From Pseudomonadota bacterium (GTDB taxonomy: Bacteria > Pseudomonadota > Gammaproteobacteria > Xanthomonadales > Xanthomonadaceae): DNA of 33,950 nucleotides. The stretch is from NCBI GenBank assembly GCA_023444765.1, contig JAEXLY010000142.1, positions 1-33,950 of the forward strand, written 5' to 3'. Made by a program: the position numbers and the translations under genes. Below are positions 8,062 through 17,705 of the stretch, in pieces (positions within the stretch are counted from its first letter, which is position 1; every line of letters starts with the position of its first letter). The notes under the pieces are model-generated. The model was not told where the DNA came from. It made no database searches and was given only the letters and a program-made list of their open reading frames with translations.

Positions 8062-11000
8062 TTACCAGCTGGCGCGCAGCACCGCTGCGTAGCGGCGATC
8101 GTTCTCGAACCAGGCGCGGCTGTACAGCGTGTCGTCGATGAATCCGTCGCGATTGTAGGCGCGCGGGCCCATCAACAGCTTGGTGACGCTGTTGGTGATG
8201 TTGTTCACCTGCAGGCCCACCTGGATGTTCTTGTTGATGTTGTAGAAGAACGAACCATCGAGCTGGCCATAGTCGTCGTTCCACACCGGCTGGCGCATGG
8301 CGGGCATTACGTCGCTGCTGGTGAGCAGGTAACGCGACCGCCAGTTGTAGGCCAGCCGGATGGAGACAGGACCGGGTTCGTACACGAGCTGGACGTTGTA
8401 GCTGCGACGCGACAGGCCCTCGAGCGGGAGGTCGAGCGGGGCGGCCTGCGTATCCACGTCGAACGGATTCACGACCGCGTTGGTACCGCCCGAGCTGCGA
8501 CGAAGGTGTAGTTGGACTGCACGCCGAAACCGGGCAGGAAGTCGAAGAACTGCGAATAGCCGAGTTCGAAGCCGCGGATCCTGCCCTCGTCGAGGTTGCG
8601 GGTCCGCGTCACCGTGTACTCGATGCCGTCCCAGGACTCGGTTCCCGTCATCGACGCGAAGTAGTTCTTGACGTCCTTGTGGAAGAAGGTGACGTACGCG
8701 CTGTTGGCGGGCCCGAAGTACCACTCCAGCGCGGCGTCGAACTGGGTGGCCCGCATCGGCTTCAGGTCCGGACTGCCGGCGCTGCCGCTGTAGCTCAGGT
8801 CGTCGAGGCCGCAAAGCTCGGTGCGCAGGCCGTCGCGCAGGGCCCAGCGGCAGGAATCCGCCGAGGCGGACAGCGTCAGCCAGGGCTGCATGACCCGGAA
8901 CTCGGGTCGGGCAATGGCCTTCGAGGCGGCGAAACGCGCCTGCAGGCCGTGGTCGAAGCGCCAGCGCAGGTTCAAACTGGGAAGCACGTCGGTGTAGCTG
9001 GTGATATTCGGGTCGGTCCTGAACGTCTGGCCCTGGAAGGTATCGAGCACTTCCTGGGACACGATGTCCGGCCCCCAGTTCGACATGTTGGGCAGCTGGT
9101 ATCCGCCCTGACTGCGGACGCTGGTCTTGACCACGCGCACGCCGACGTTGCCATCCAGCGGATTTGCCATCTCGTCGTTGCCGAAGTAGAGGATGCCGTA
9201 GGCGGCCTGCGTGCGCTCGTCCTGGGAGTTCACGAACTCCGGCCCGTACTGGACAGGACTCCAGGTCTCGCCCGTGGACGGAATGGTCGACAGCGTCGCC
9301 AGGACGTTCTCGCGCGTGACCAGGCCGTCGCGCGCGGTCCAGAACTGGACCGGGACGTCGACGCGGCCGCCGAAGAAGTCCGACATGGTGTACAGCATCG
9401 AGTCGCCAGGATAGAACTGGTCCAGCCAGGCCACCGGCGGACGGTTGGGATCCGGCGGGTTGGCGATCCGGCGCCAGTCGTCGCTGATCGGCCCCCAGTT
9501 CCAGTTCGTGGACAGGCTCGAGTAGCTGCGATCGGCCACGCGCACGCCTGCGCGCCACATCCGCAGCCACGGGCTGTCGTCGAAGCTGTACTCCAGGTCG
9601 ACCCGGCCCGCGCGCTCGGTGCCTTCGTTGTCCGCCACGTGGTCCATCGCCGAGCGCCAGAAGTAGTTCTGCTGGGCCAGTGCGCTCGAGGGATCGCCGA
9701 TGGTCAGCGACGGATATTTGCCGGTCAGGTCGAGCGTGACCTGCTCGAGCAGCGTTGAGGTGTGTACCGAGAAGTCGACGTTGTCGCTGGTGGACTTCAC
9801 GTACTGGAAGTCGCCGCGCACCACCAGGGCATCACTCAGGAAGTGGCGGAATCCCGCAGACCAGTCGGTGGTCCTGGAATTCTGCACGTTGTAGCGGTTG
9901 CCCGCGGCGAACTGGATGCCCGGGCCCTGGTACATGTTGGCCGGTCCATCGTCCGGCGTGCCTCGCCAGCCACCCTGGCGCAGGGTGCCGCGCAGGAACC
10001 GGCCGTTCTCGTCGTACTCGAAGACCGTGCCCGGCATCGGCACCACATTATTGGTGCGGTCCGCCAGTCCATCCTCGTACCAGGGCGCGAACCGGGTCGG
10101 GTCGCCCTGCCAGTTGATGTCGTTCTTCTCCATGCTGCCGCAGCACTCCATGAAGTGCTCACGCCACTCCAGCTCGTACCGGGAGGTGATGAACTGCGTG
10201 TAGAGTTCGGTATCCTCGTTCGGCCGCCACTGGAACGCGAACGCGCCTCCCTGGCGCTTGCGGTCGAAGTCGGTTCGGCGCCAGTTCAGGCCGCCCGGCA
10301 CGAACACCTGGTCGAAGTCGGTGCCGGCCAGCAGGTCGTCGCGCTGGCTTTCCGCAGGTTGCCAGCCGCCACGCTCCCAGTCGTAGTACCAATCGTCGGG
10401 CCCGCCTTCGGGCTGCTCGGCAGGCGTGCGCCCGCGGCGCACAAACGGCTGGATCTGCACGCCGTCGGACCGCGTCGCAAGCTCGGAGTATGAGACGTTG
10501 GCCAGGAAGCCGATCTCGCCGATGCCGGTGTCCCAGCGGTCGCTGAACAGAAAGGACCCTGAAGGCCTGCCGTCCTTCGCCTTGTCGCCGCGGTTGTAGT
10601 CGATGCTGCCGGCGATCTTGCGCCCGGGCTCATCGAAGGGCATGCGCGTCCGCAGGTTGACGGTGCCACCCAGGCCGCCCTCGATGATCTCGGCCGACGG
10701 GTTCTTGTATACGTCCACGCCCGCCATCAGTTCGGCCGGAACCTCCTCGAAGCTGATCCCGCGGCCGCCGTTGGCGCTGAACACGTCACGCCCGTTGAGC
10801 TCGCCGCGCACGAAGGTCAGGCCGCGGATCATCACGCCGCTGCCTTCGGCGGAGAAGTGGTCGGTGTCGTCGCGCGCGGCGAAGCCGGTGACGGTCACAC
10901 CGCTGATGCGCTTGAGCGTTTCGGTCACGCTGCGATCGGGAAGCGCCCCGATATCCTCGGCCGTCACCGAATCGACGATCTGGGTGGCTTCCTGCTTGAT

Positions 11001-11216
11001 GTCCTGGGCACGCATGACCGCGCCACGGACGCCTTTCACCACCACGGCGTCGAGGTCGACAGCCTGGCTGCCGGGCGACGGGCCGGCCTCCTGCGCGTAG
11101 AGGGGGGCGGAAAGCAGGCCGGCCACGCCGAGGGCGAGGGCGCTGCGGCGGAACTGGCGCAGGATGGCAGGACCGGCCATCCCATGGGCCGGACGACGGT
11201 GACTGGACGTACGCAT
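8062..11216 (-). pseudogene. TonB-dependent receptor (Xanthomonas/Caulobacter type), frameshifted near the 3' end
   Basis: An outer-membrane active transporter, probably for a plant oligosaccharide. The start is ATG 11216, with GGGAGGG eight bases upstream. A signal peptide ends near Ala41 (LYA), a TonB-box-like VDLDAVVVKG follows, then the plug with ALPDRSVTETLKRISGV. The barrel runs in one frame to about residue 906 (NYTFVA). Near 8496-8498 one base is missing: the original frame stops at 8469 after 915 residues, while the rest of the barrel (GGTNAVVNPFDVD to RYAAVLRASW) continues in the next frame to TAA at 8062. With the base restored the protein would be about 1051 residues. The shift removes about 145 residues, including the last strand with its terminal aromatic residue, which the BAM machinery recognises. 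The remaining sequence shows no other lesion, so the break is recent or a sequencing error. Confidence 0.85.
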
Positions 11217-11432
11217 GGATTTCCCTCCCGAGGAACTGTGCGTCGATCGATGGTCTTGTTTTGACTGCACGATTGCGCAGCGGTGCGACAGTCGCGTTCG
11301 ACTGCGGCATCCACCGGCACAGGCAGATTTCCAGGCTGCGGACGCGGGCACGTGCGGGCGCCGCTGCAGCAATTGATCCCCCGGGCCGTCCCGGCCCTGT
11401 TCTAGTAGTGCGATCTGGCGTCGCCAACCGAT

Positions 11433-11446
11433 GTTAGCGGTAACTT
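11433..11446. promoter_or_regulatory. xyl-box-like LacI-family operator candidate
   Basis: The sequence TGTTAGCGGTAACT is an imperfect dyad (GTTA-GCGG-TAAC). It matches 11 of 14 positions of the xyl-box TGGTAGCGCTAACA, described for XylR-controlled xylan genes in Xanthomonas campestris. It lies just upstream of a possible -35 (TTGGCG) and about 215 bases before the first receptor's start. No LacI-family gene lies in the window, so the regulator would act from elsewhere. The match is by eye. Confidence 0.4.
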
Positions 11447-11565
11447 TCCGCGGGCGTCAACGTGCCCGCGCGGGCTGCGCGCGCGGAACGATGCATGCGA
11501 AACAGTTGCATCCGCGGGCCGCCCGGGCGCCGGGCCCCGGCGCGGCTCCCGCGCCGAGCGCGGGT

Positions 11566-11592
11566 GCGGCCGGCGTCGGGAGCGCCGGCCGC
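11566..11592 (-). terminator. GC-rich hairpin downstream of the second TonB-dependent receptor
   Basis: A perfect 10-bp stem, GCGGCCGGCG (11566-11575) with CGCCGGCCGC (11583-11592), and a 7-base loop, 13 bases past the receptor's stop codon. No T-run follows, so it is a terminator or RNA-stabilising hairpin of uncertain strength. Confidence 0.45.
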
Positions 11593-11605
11593 ATGCAGGC
11601 ATTTT

Positions 11606-14557
11606 TCAGAACGTGAGCCGCAACGTGGCCGCGTAGCGGCGGTCGTTGACGTACCAGGAGGTGACGCGGCTGCCGGCGCCGTTCTGGTCCATGATCGTGC
11701 GCTGTTCGGCGTTGTTGAGGTTGTTCATCTCCAGGCCGAGCTGCACGTGGTCGGAGACCCTGTAGAAGATCGAGCCGTCGAGCTGGCCGAAACTGTCGCT
11801 GTAAACCGGCAGCTTCCAGGCGATGTCGTTGTGGGTGCCGTTGTAGCCGTTGGGCCCGATCGAGAGCAGGTATTCGCTGCGCCAGTTGTAGGCCAGGCGG
11901 ACCTGCCACGGCCCCTTCTCGTAGAACACCGCCGCGTTGTAGGCGTTCTTCGACAGGCCATCGGCAGGCAGGGTGCCGAAGGTCGAGCCGTCGGTATCCA
12001 GCGGCTGCGTGTCGAGGTTGTTGGGCACGTCGGTGCTGCTGTCGATGTAGGTGTAGTTGGCCGACATGCCCAGGCCGTCGAACGGCGCCGGCAGGAAGTC
12101 GAAGAACTGGTTCCAGCCGAGCTCGGCGCCCTGGATCTTCGCCGTGCCCACGTTCACCGGCCGGGTGATCAGGTAGTCGTACTCGTTGCCGTCCGCCCCG
12201 GGGTAGGCCACGAGCTCGGTCTGGCGACGGAAGTAGTCCTTGACGTCCTTGTAGAAGAGGTTGACCCAGGCCATGCCGCCGCGGTCGGGCGCGAAGTACC
12301 ACTCCAGCGACAGGTCGAACTGGTTGGCCTTCATCGGCTCCAGGTAGGGATTGTCGAAGGAGCTGCCGGTGAGGTCGAGCTGGTCGGGCGGCAGCGTGCC
12401 GCCGTCGTCGGGGGGGTCGATGCCGGGCCGGGTCGAGGCGCCAAGCTGCTGGTAGGCCTGCATGTCGCTGAAGTTGGGGCGCGCGATCGCCTTGGAGGCG
12501 GCGAAGCGCAGGACCAGGTTCTCGCGCGGTTCCCACTTCACGTTCACGCTCGGGAGCACGTCTGTGTAGGCGTTCTCGGCGGTGATCGGCTCGACCTCGC
12601 CTGCACCCAGGTAAGGGGCATAGGCGACATCCGGATAGACCAGGTAACCGCTGGCGCTGTTCTCCGTGCGGATGACGCGCACGCCGAAGTTGCCGTCCAG
12701 CATCAGCGCGTCCATCGCGAAGTTGAGCATCGCGTAGCCGGCATAGGTCTTCTCGCGCTGCTCGTTGCCCCACTGCGGGTCGGCGATGTTGCGCGGCGTG
12801 TAGTCCGAGCAGCACAGGTAGTACGGCACGGCGGCGTCATGGATGGCCTGGTAGCTGCCCGGGAATCCGAGCGCGGTGGACAGGATCGGCGCATAGAACG
12901 CACCCGGCGTGTTGGCGTCGCCGCGATAGAAGTTCTCGAACGTGGTCAGGTTGACCAGGCTCGCGTTCACCTGGTCGTTGAGGTTCACGCCCGGCAGCGG
13001 GCCGGCCGGCAGCTTCCAGCCCTGCATCCACGGCTGGATCACCGCCTGCCAGTTGTAGCCGGTGTCGATGCTGTGCGCATCGCGGTCGGTCACGCGCACG
13101 CCGAACCGGACAGAATCGACGAAGCTGCTGTCGAACCCGTGCTTGATGTCGGCGCGCCAGGCGATCTCCTCGGCCTCGTTGTCGTCCTGGTGGTCCATGG
13201 TGAACGCCCAGTAGTAGTTGTCGAGGTTGCCGGAGAACGATTCGTCGATGCCGATGACCGGGCGGCCGGCCCCGACGTCCACGTCGATGTAGGGGACGTT
13301 GAGCCCCAGGGTGACGGTGGAGTCCAGCGCCCGCGTGTCGGCCTTGATGTACTGCAACTCGGTCGAGAACTCGGTGCGGTCGCCGATCAGCCAGTTCAGG
13401 CCGGCGGAGAAGTCCTGCGTCCTGGACTGGCGGTGCGAGGCACGGATGTCCGCGCCCATCGGGATGTTGCCTTCCGAGCGCAGCCGGCCCGACACGAAGA
13501 CGTCGCCATCGAGTTCGTAGGGCACGCTGGCGTCGAGCCGCACCTGCAACGGATCGTTGTCGAGGAAGATCGCGTCCTCGTACCAGAGCTCGTCGTACTT
13601 GCTCTGGAACGCGGTGGCGAACAGTTCGAAGCGATCATTGGGCTGCCACTGCAGCGCCACGTACGCGCCCTGGCGCTCGCGCTCGTAGTCGAGCGTGCGC
13701 CAGTCGGCACCACGCGGCAGCCACAGCGGCTCGGCGGTGCCATCGCCGTCGAGGTCGGTGTTGGCGTTGTTGAAGAACGGGCGCACGAACATGCCGTCGG
13801 TGCGCGTCGCCAGCTCCGAGTGGGCGAGGTTGACCAGGATGCCGAAGTCGCCGGCCCCGGTGTCCCAGCGGTTGCTGTAGAGCAGCGAGCCCGAGGGCTT
13901 GACCTGGTCTGCGAAGTCGCCGCGGTTGGCGCTGAACGATGCGCTCAGCCGGCTCGCCTCGAAGTCGAAGGGCATGAAGGTCCGCAGGTCGACGGTGCCG
14001 CCGAGGCCACCCTCGATCATCTCGGCGGTCTGGTTCTTGTACACGTCAACGCCGGCCATCAGCTCCGAGGGCACGTCCTGGAAGCTCAGCGCCCGGCCGC
14101 CGGAGGCGGAGAAGCTGTCGCGTCCGTTGAGCTCCGAGCGCACCTGGGTCAGGCCACGGACCGCGACCCCCGCGCCCTCGGCGGAGAAGTGCTCGGGATC
14201 GCCGACGGAGAGGAAGCGGTCGATGGTCACGCCGGGGATGCGCGACAGCGTCTCGGTGACGCTGCGGTCGGGCAGCGCGCCGATGTCGAGCGCGGTCACC
14301 GAGTCGACGAAGGTGTCGGCGTCGCGCTTGATGTCCTGGGCGCGATACACCGAGCCGCGGATGCCGGACACCACCACGGTATCGAGGGTCGTGGCCTCGT
14401 CCTGTGCGGCGGTGGGGGTTTCGGCCTGCTGCGCATGCAGTGGCGCGGCGAAGCAGGCGGCGACGGCCAGCGCGATGGCGCTGCGGCGGAGGCTGCGGAC
14501 GGCATGGTGTTCCGCAGGCCGGCAGGCGCGGCGGCAGCGGCGGTCGTGCATTGACAT
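11606..14557 (-). CDS. TonB-dependent receptor (Xanthomonas/Caulobacter carbohydrate type)
   Basis: A full-length 983-residue outer-membrane transporter. The start is ATG 14557, with GGGAGGGG six to eight bases upstream; a second ATG lies two codons on. The signal peptide ends near Ala42 (PLHA), followed by a TonB-box-like TTLDTVVVSG at about 56-65. The plug domain has ALPDRSVTETLSRIPGV and HFSAEGAGVAVRGL. The 22-strand-type barrel ends in RYAATLRLTF with the terminal Phe expected of outer-membrane proteins. It is clearly homologous to the frameshifted receptor next door, same layout with diverged loops, so the two may import different oligosaccharides or be partly redundant. The minus frame is open well upstream of the chosen start, but that is GC-driven; the Shine-Dalgarno and signal peptide fix the start. 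The substrate is inferred from neighbours to be a xyloglucan oligosaccharide or another plant glycan. Confidence 0.92.
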   Translation of the reverse strand: MSMHDRRCRRACRPAEHHAVRSLRRSAIALAVAACFAAPLHAQQAETPTAAQDEATTLDTVVVSGIRGSVYRAQDIKRDADTFVDSVTALDIGALPDRSVTETLSRIPGVTIDRFLSVGDPEHFSAEGAGVAVRGLTQVRSELNGRDSFSASGGRALSFQDVPSELMAGVDVYKNQTAEMIEGGLGGTVDLRTFMPFDFEASRLSASFSANRGDFADQVKPSGSLLYSNRWDTGAGDFGILVNLAHSELATRTDGMFVRPFFNNANTDLDGDGTAEPLWLPRGADWRTLDYERERQGAYVALQWQPNDRFELFATAFQSKYDELWYEDAIFLDNDPLQVRLDASVPYELDGDVFVSGRLRSEGNIPMGADIRASHRQSRTQDFSAGLNWLIGDRTEFSTELQYIKADTRALDSTVTLGLNVPYIDVDVGAGRPVIGIDESFSGNLDNYYWAFTMDHQDDNEAEEIAWRADIKHGFDSSFVDSVRFGVRVTDRDAHSIDTGYNWQAVIQPWMQGWKLPAGPLPGVNLNDQVNASLVNLTTFENFYRGDANTPGAFYAPILSTALGFPGSYQAIHDAAVPYYLCCSDYTPRNIADPQWGNEQREKTYAGYAMLNFAMDALMLDGNFGVRVIRTENSASGYLVYPDVAYAPYLGAGEVEPITAENAYTDVLPSVNVKWEPRENLVLRFAASKAIARPNFSDMQAYQQLGASTRPGIDPPDDGGTLPPDQLDLTGSSFDNPYLEPMKANQFDLSLEWYFAPDRGGMAWVNLFYKDVKDYFRRQTELVAYPGADGNEYDYLITRPVNVGTAKIQGAELGWNQFFDFLPAPFDGLGMSANYTYIDSSTDVPNNLDTQPLDTDGSTFGTLPADGLSKNAYNAAVFYEKGPWQVRLAYNWRSEYLLSIGPNGYNGTHNDIAWKLPVYSDSFGQLDGSIFYRVSDHVQLGLEMNNLNNAEQRTIMDQNGAGSRVTSWYVNDRRYAATLRLTF

Positions 14558-14811
14558 GGTGTTCCCCTCCCACGGGCACATGACAAGCGGATCCGGGTTT
14601 TCGATGTGGCCTTTGTCGGCTCTTCGTGCGGCAGCCCGCCTGGCCCGGTGAGCGCGGGCGGGCTGAGGCGAGCATAGGAGCGCCGATCCATGCGCCACCA
14701 ATGAATTTTTGGGGTCGAGGTAGGCTGATCCGGAATAGCCTGGATCGGGCGGACGGCGGGCAGAACTCGACCCGGGCCGGTGCACCCGCCGGTGGCGGGG
14801 CTGATCCCCGC

Positions 14812-15783
14812 TCAGGCGCTGGTGCGCAGTTCCGGCAGCGGCGGATAGATGCGCCGCGCGGTCTCGCGCAGCGTCTGGAGCATGTGCGCCACGCCGGGGG
14901 CGGGCGTGCGGTCCCGGCGGCGGATGATGCCGAAGTACTCCATGCGCACGTCCAGATCGATCGGCAGCACCTGCATCTGCCCGGTCTGCAGGTACGGTGC
15001 CACGCACTCGGTCGGCAGCGCGGCGAGCAGGTCGCTGTGGCGCAGCAGGTGGATGATCACCGGCAGCGAGGCGGTTTCCACCAGGTCCTGCGGTGGATGC
15101 AGTCCGTGCTGGTGGAACACCGCATCCAGGCGTGCGCGCAGCACGCTCGCGGCGGGCGGCATGATCCAGCCCTGGTCCTGGAGGTCTGCGTGACGGATTC
15201 CGTCGCGCGCGGCGAGCGGGTGGCCGGCGCGCACGATGACCGCGTGCGGTTCGTCGGCCAGCGGCTCGAACTCGAGTTCGTCCGCGCCTTCGGGTCCCAT
15301 GATGCGGCCGACCACGATGTCGAGCTGGCCATCGAGCAGGCGCGCCACCAGCGGCCGGCTGTAGTCCATCTCCACTTCGACCAGGATGCCGGGGTAGGCC
15401 CGCTTCATCGCCGCCACCGCCTGCGGCACCAGGGTGGTGCCCGGGTTGACCACGGTGCCGATCGCGACCTTGCCCAGCCGTCCTTCGCGCAGCGCGGCGA
15501 TCTCCTCGCCCGCGCGCTCGATTTCCGCCAGCGCCGAACGCGCCCGGCGCACCATGGTCAGGCCGAAGGCGGTGGGCTCGACGCCGCGCGCGTGGCGTTC
15601 GAACAGCGGCACGCCCAGCAGCGATTCCATCTCCGCCAGCAGCTTGGACGCGGCGGGCTGGGTCATGTTGGCCGCTTCGGCGGCACGCAGCACCGTGCCC
15701 TGGTCGTGCAGGTGCAACAGCAGGGCGAGGTGTCGCGTCTTCAGGCGGGAAGCGCCGGACCGGGGCGCGCTGGCGTGCATCAT
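14812..15783 (-). CDS. LysR-family transcriptional regulator of the galactonate operon
   Basis: A 323-residue LysR regulator. The winged helix-turn-helix lies at about residues 15-75 (VLRAAEAANMTQPAASKLL, then GVPLFERHARGVEPT) and a periplasmic-binding-like effector domain at about 95-305. Two adjacent ATGs (15783 and 15780) could start it; AAGG directly precedes them. It is transcribed away from the KDPGal aldolase gene across 143 bases, the usual layout for a LysR gene and its target. An 18-bp dyad in that gap (15800-15817) fits a LysR box. It resembles GbpR-type regulators of galactose genes. Galactose, galactonate or KDGal is the likely effector by context only. Confidence 0.88.
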   Translation of the reverse strand: MMHASAPRSGASRLKTRHLALLLHLHDQGTVLRAAEAANMTQPAASKLLAEMESLLGVPLFERHARGVEPTAFGLTMVRRARSALAEIERAGEEIAALREGRLGKVAIGTVVNPGTTLVPQAVAAMKRAYPGILVEVEMDYSRPLVARLLDGQLDIVVGRIMGPEGADELEFEPLADEPHAVIVRAGHPLAARDGIRHADLQDQGWIMPPAASVLRARLDAVFHQHGLHPPQDLVETASLPVIIHLLRHSDLLAALPTECVAPYLQTGQMQVLPIDLDVRMEYFGIIRRRDRTPAPGVAHMLQTLRETARRIYPPLPELRTSA

Positions 15784-15799
15784 CCTTGGCCTGCCTCAG

Positions 15800-15817
15800 T
15801 ATTCGCGGGGGGGAATA
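15800..15817. promoter_or_regulatory. LysR-box-like dyad between lysR and the dgo operon
   Basis: TATTC (15800-15804), eight bases of mostly G, then GAATA (15813-15817) form a perfect 5-bp dyad containing the T-N11-A pattern typical of LysR-type binding sites. It lies 17 bases from the lysR start and 110 from the aldolase start, suited to autoregulation and operon control. A second A/T-rich patch (GAATATTTCATTTG, 15827-15840) nearby may hold the operon promoter. Confidence 0.5.
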
Positions 15818-15926
15818 GCGTACGCCGAATATTTCATTTGTCGTACATACCCCGGCACGCCAGCCTATCCGCCAGCCGCATCGACCAGGCGCCGCCCCGC
15901 TTCCCGGAAACCCGATCCTCGACGCC

Positions 15927-16547
15927 ATGGACGACCCCCACCTGCCCTTCCACCCACCCCTGGTCGCGATCCTGCGCGGGGTGACCGCAGGCGAGGTGGA
16001 GGCGCATGTCGGCGCCCTGCTCGAGGAAGGCATCGGCGCGATCGAGATCCCGACCAATTCTCCCGACTGGACACGCAGCGTGGCGCTGGCGGTGGCCGCC
16101 TGCGGCGATCGCGCGCGCGTCGGCGCCGGCACCGTGCTCGAAGCGGCGCATCTGGACGCGTTGCAGGCGGCCGGCGGCGACCTGGTGGTCACGCCCAACG
16201 TGCGTCCGGCGCTGATCCGCGCCGCCCGCGAACGCGGATTCACCATCGCCGCGGGCTGCGCCACCGCCAGCGAGGCGTTCGATGCGCTGGAGGCGGGCGC
16301 GCACATGCTCAAGCTGTTCCCCGCATCCGTATACGGCCCAGCGCTGGCGCGCGCGCTGCGCAGCGTGCTGCCGCCGGTGCCGCTGCTGGCGGTGGGCGGC
16401 ATCACCCCCGACAACCTCGGCGACTACCTGGCCGCCGGTTGCAGCGGCGCAGCGATCGGCGGCGAGCTGTACCGCGCGGGACAGTCGCCCGCGCGGACGC
16501 GATCGCAGGCACGCCGGTTCCTCGACGCCTGGCGGGCCGCCGCATGA
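15927..16547 (+). CDS. dgoA: 2-dehydro-3-deoxy-6-phosphogalactonate aldolase
   Basis: A 206-residue KDPG/KDPGal-type class I aldolase, which splits 2-keto-3-deoxy-6-phosphogalactonate into pyruvate and D-glyceraldehyde 3-phosphate in the cytoplasm. Visible motifs are VAILRG (Arg17), Glu40 in GAIEIP, GAGTV, VVTPN, and the Schiff-base Lys129 in HMLKLFPA. The last gives the E. coli DgoA layout with a three-residue offset. It is the first gene of the operon; its TGA overlaps the next gene's ATG in an ATGA junction. The Shine-Dalgarno before the ATG is poor. KDPG aldolase (Eda) activity is possible, but the dehydratase and kinase next to it point to the galactonate pathway. Confidence 0.92.
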   Translation: MDDPHLPFHPPLVAILRGVTAGEVEAHVGALLEEGIGAIEIPTNSPDWTRSVALAVAACGDRARVGAGTVLEAAHLDALQAAGGDLVVTPNVRPALIRAARERGFTIAAGCATASEAFDALEAGAHMLKLFPASVYGPALARALRSVLPPVPLLAVGGITPDNLGDYLAAGCSGAAIGGELYRAGQSPARTRSQARRFLDAWRAAA

Positions 16548-17695
16548 AGATCACCCGCCTCACCACCTGGCACGCGCCGCCGCGCTGGCTGTTCCTGAAG
16601 ATCGAGACCGACGAGGGCATCAGCGGCTGGGGCGAGCCGGTGATCGAGGGCCGCGCCGCCACCGTCGAGACCGCCGTGCACGAACTCGGGGAACTGCTGG
16701 TCGGCCGCGATCCGGCGCACATCAACGACCTGTGGCAGGCGATGTACCGCGGCGGTTTCTATCGCGGCGGCGCGATCCTGATGAGCGCGATCGCCGGCAT
16801 CGACCAGGCGCTGTGGGACATCAAGGGCAAGGCGCTCGGCGTGCCGGTATACCAGCTGCTCGGTGGCCGCGTGCGCGATCGCATGAAGACCTACCGCTGG
16901 GTCGGCGGCGACCGCCCGGCCGACATCGTCGCGCAGATGCAGGCGCACCACGCGCTTGGCTTCGATACCTTCAAGTTCAACGGCACCGAGGAACTGCGGC
17001 TGATCGACAGCCCGCGCATGATCGACGCGGCGGTGGCCAAGGTGGCCGCGGTACGCGAGGCGGTGGGCGATGCGATCGATTTCGGCATCGATTTCCACGG
17101 CCGCGTCAGCGCGCCGATGGCGCGGGTGCTGCTGCGCGAACTGGCGCCATTCAAGCCGCTGTTCGTCGAGGAACCGGTGTTGCCCGAACAATGGGAGTAC
17201 TACCGTCCGCTCTCGGACGCCACCTCGATCCCGCTGGCGGCCGGCGAGCGCATGTACTCGCGCGCCGAGTTCAAGCCGGTGCTGGCCGCGGGCGGGCTTG
17301 CGCTGCTGCAACCCGACCTCTCCCACGCAGGCGGCATCACCGAATGCATGAAGATCGCGGCCATGGCCGAGGCCCACGACGTCGGCCTGGCGCCGCACTG
17401 CCCGCTGGGCCCGGTGGCGCTGGCGGCCTGCCTGCAGGTGGATTTCGCAAGCTGGAATGCGATGCTGCAGGAGCAGAGCATCGGCATCCACTACAACCAG
17501 GGAACGGACCTGCTCGACTACGTGCTCAACCGCGACGACTTCGGCTGCGACGGGGAGGGCTGCATCGCCGCCCTGCCCCGGCCGGGGCTTGGCGTGGAGA
17601 TCGACGAGGAGTTGCTCGCGCGCGTGAGCCGCGAACCGCCCGGGTGGCGCAATCCGCTGTGGCGCCACGCCGACGGCAGCGTGGCCGAATGGTGA
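16544..17695 (+). CDS. dgoD: D-galactonate dehydratase
   Basis: A 383-residue enolase-superfamily acid sugar dehydratase, converting D-galactonate to 2-keto-3-deoxygalactonate. The active-site residues fall at the E. coli DgoD positions: Asp183 and His185 in DFHGRV, Glu209 in VEEPVLPE, Glu235 in AAGERMYSR and the catalytic His285 in APHCPLGP. The length equals that family within one residue, which makes galactonate a much better substrate guess than gluconate or mannonate. It begins within the aldolase stop codon (ATGA), implying translational coupling, and ends ten bases before the lactonase start. Confidence 0.95.
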   Translation: MKITRLTTWHAPPRWLFLKIETDEGISGWGEPVIEGRAATVETAVHELGELLVGRDPAHINDLWQAMYRGGFYRGGAILMSAIAGIDQALWDIKGKALGVPVYQLLGGRVRDRMKTYRWVGGDRPADIVAQMQAHHALGFDTFKFNGTEELRLIDSPRMIDAAVAKVAAVREAVGDAIDFGIDFHGRVSAPMARVLLRELAPFKPLFVEEPVLPEQWEYYRPLSDATSIPLAAGERMYSRAEFKPVLAAGGLALLQPDLSHAGGITECMKIAAMAEAHDVGLAPHCPLGPVALAACLQVDFASWNAMLQEQSIGIHYNQGTDLLDYVLNRDDFGCDGEGCIAALPRPGLGVEIDEELLARVSREPPGWRNPLWRHADGSVAEW

Positions 17696-17705
17696 GGAGA
17701 TGAAC

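Larger units (their letters stand above)
11217..11605. promoter_or_regulatory. Leader and promoter region of the first receptor; 3' end of the second
   Basis: A 389-base non-coding stretch. Reading on the minus strand from its high-coordinate end, it holds a strong GC hairpin after the second receptor's stop, then a LacI-type operator-like site at 11433-11446, then a possible promoter (TTGGCG, 17 bases, TAGAAC, ending near 11400). A long leader of roughly 180 bases follows before the receptor's start at 11216. I find no convincing gene; the open frames here are out-of-phase GC-rich reading. Confidence 0.45.

Noticed and set aside
7263..14741. TTCATTGGT and TCCGGAAT(T/A)G shared upstream of the CE20 operon and the second receptor
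   Set aside because: The order and spacing of the two strings differ, and a 9-base match is expected by chance at about this frequency between two regions of this size.
14722..14741. AGGCT-N10-AGCCT dyad between the second receptor and LysR
   Set aside because: Five-base arms with a 10-base gap are common by chance, and the site lies far from the lysR promoter, so I did not call it an operator.
14558..16414. The second receptor's minus frame stays open for more than 600 codons upstream
   Set aside because: It runs through the LysR gene and the aldolase in the wrong frame; the Shine-Dalgarno and signal peptide fix the start at 14557.
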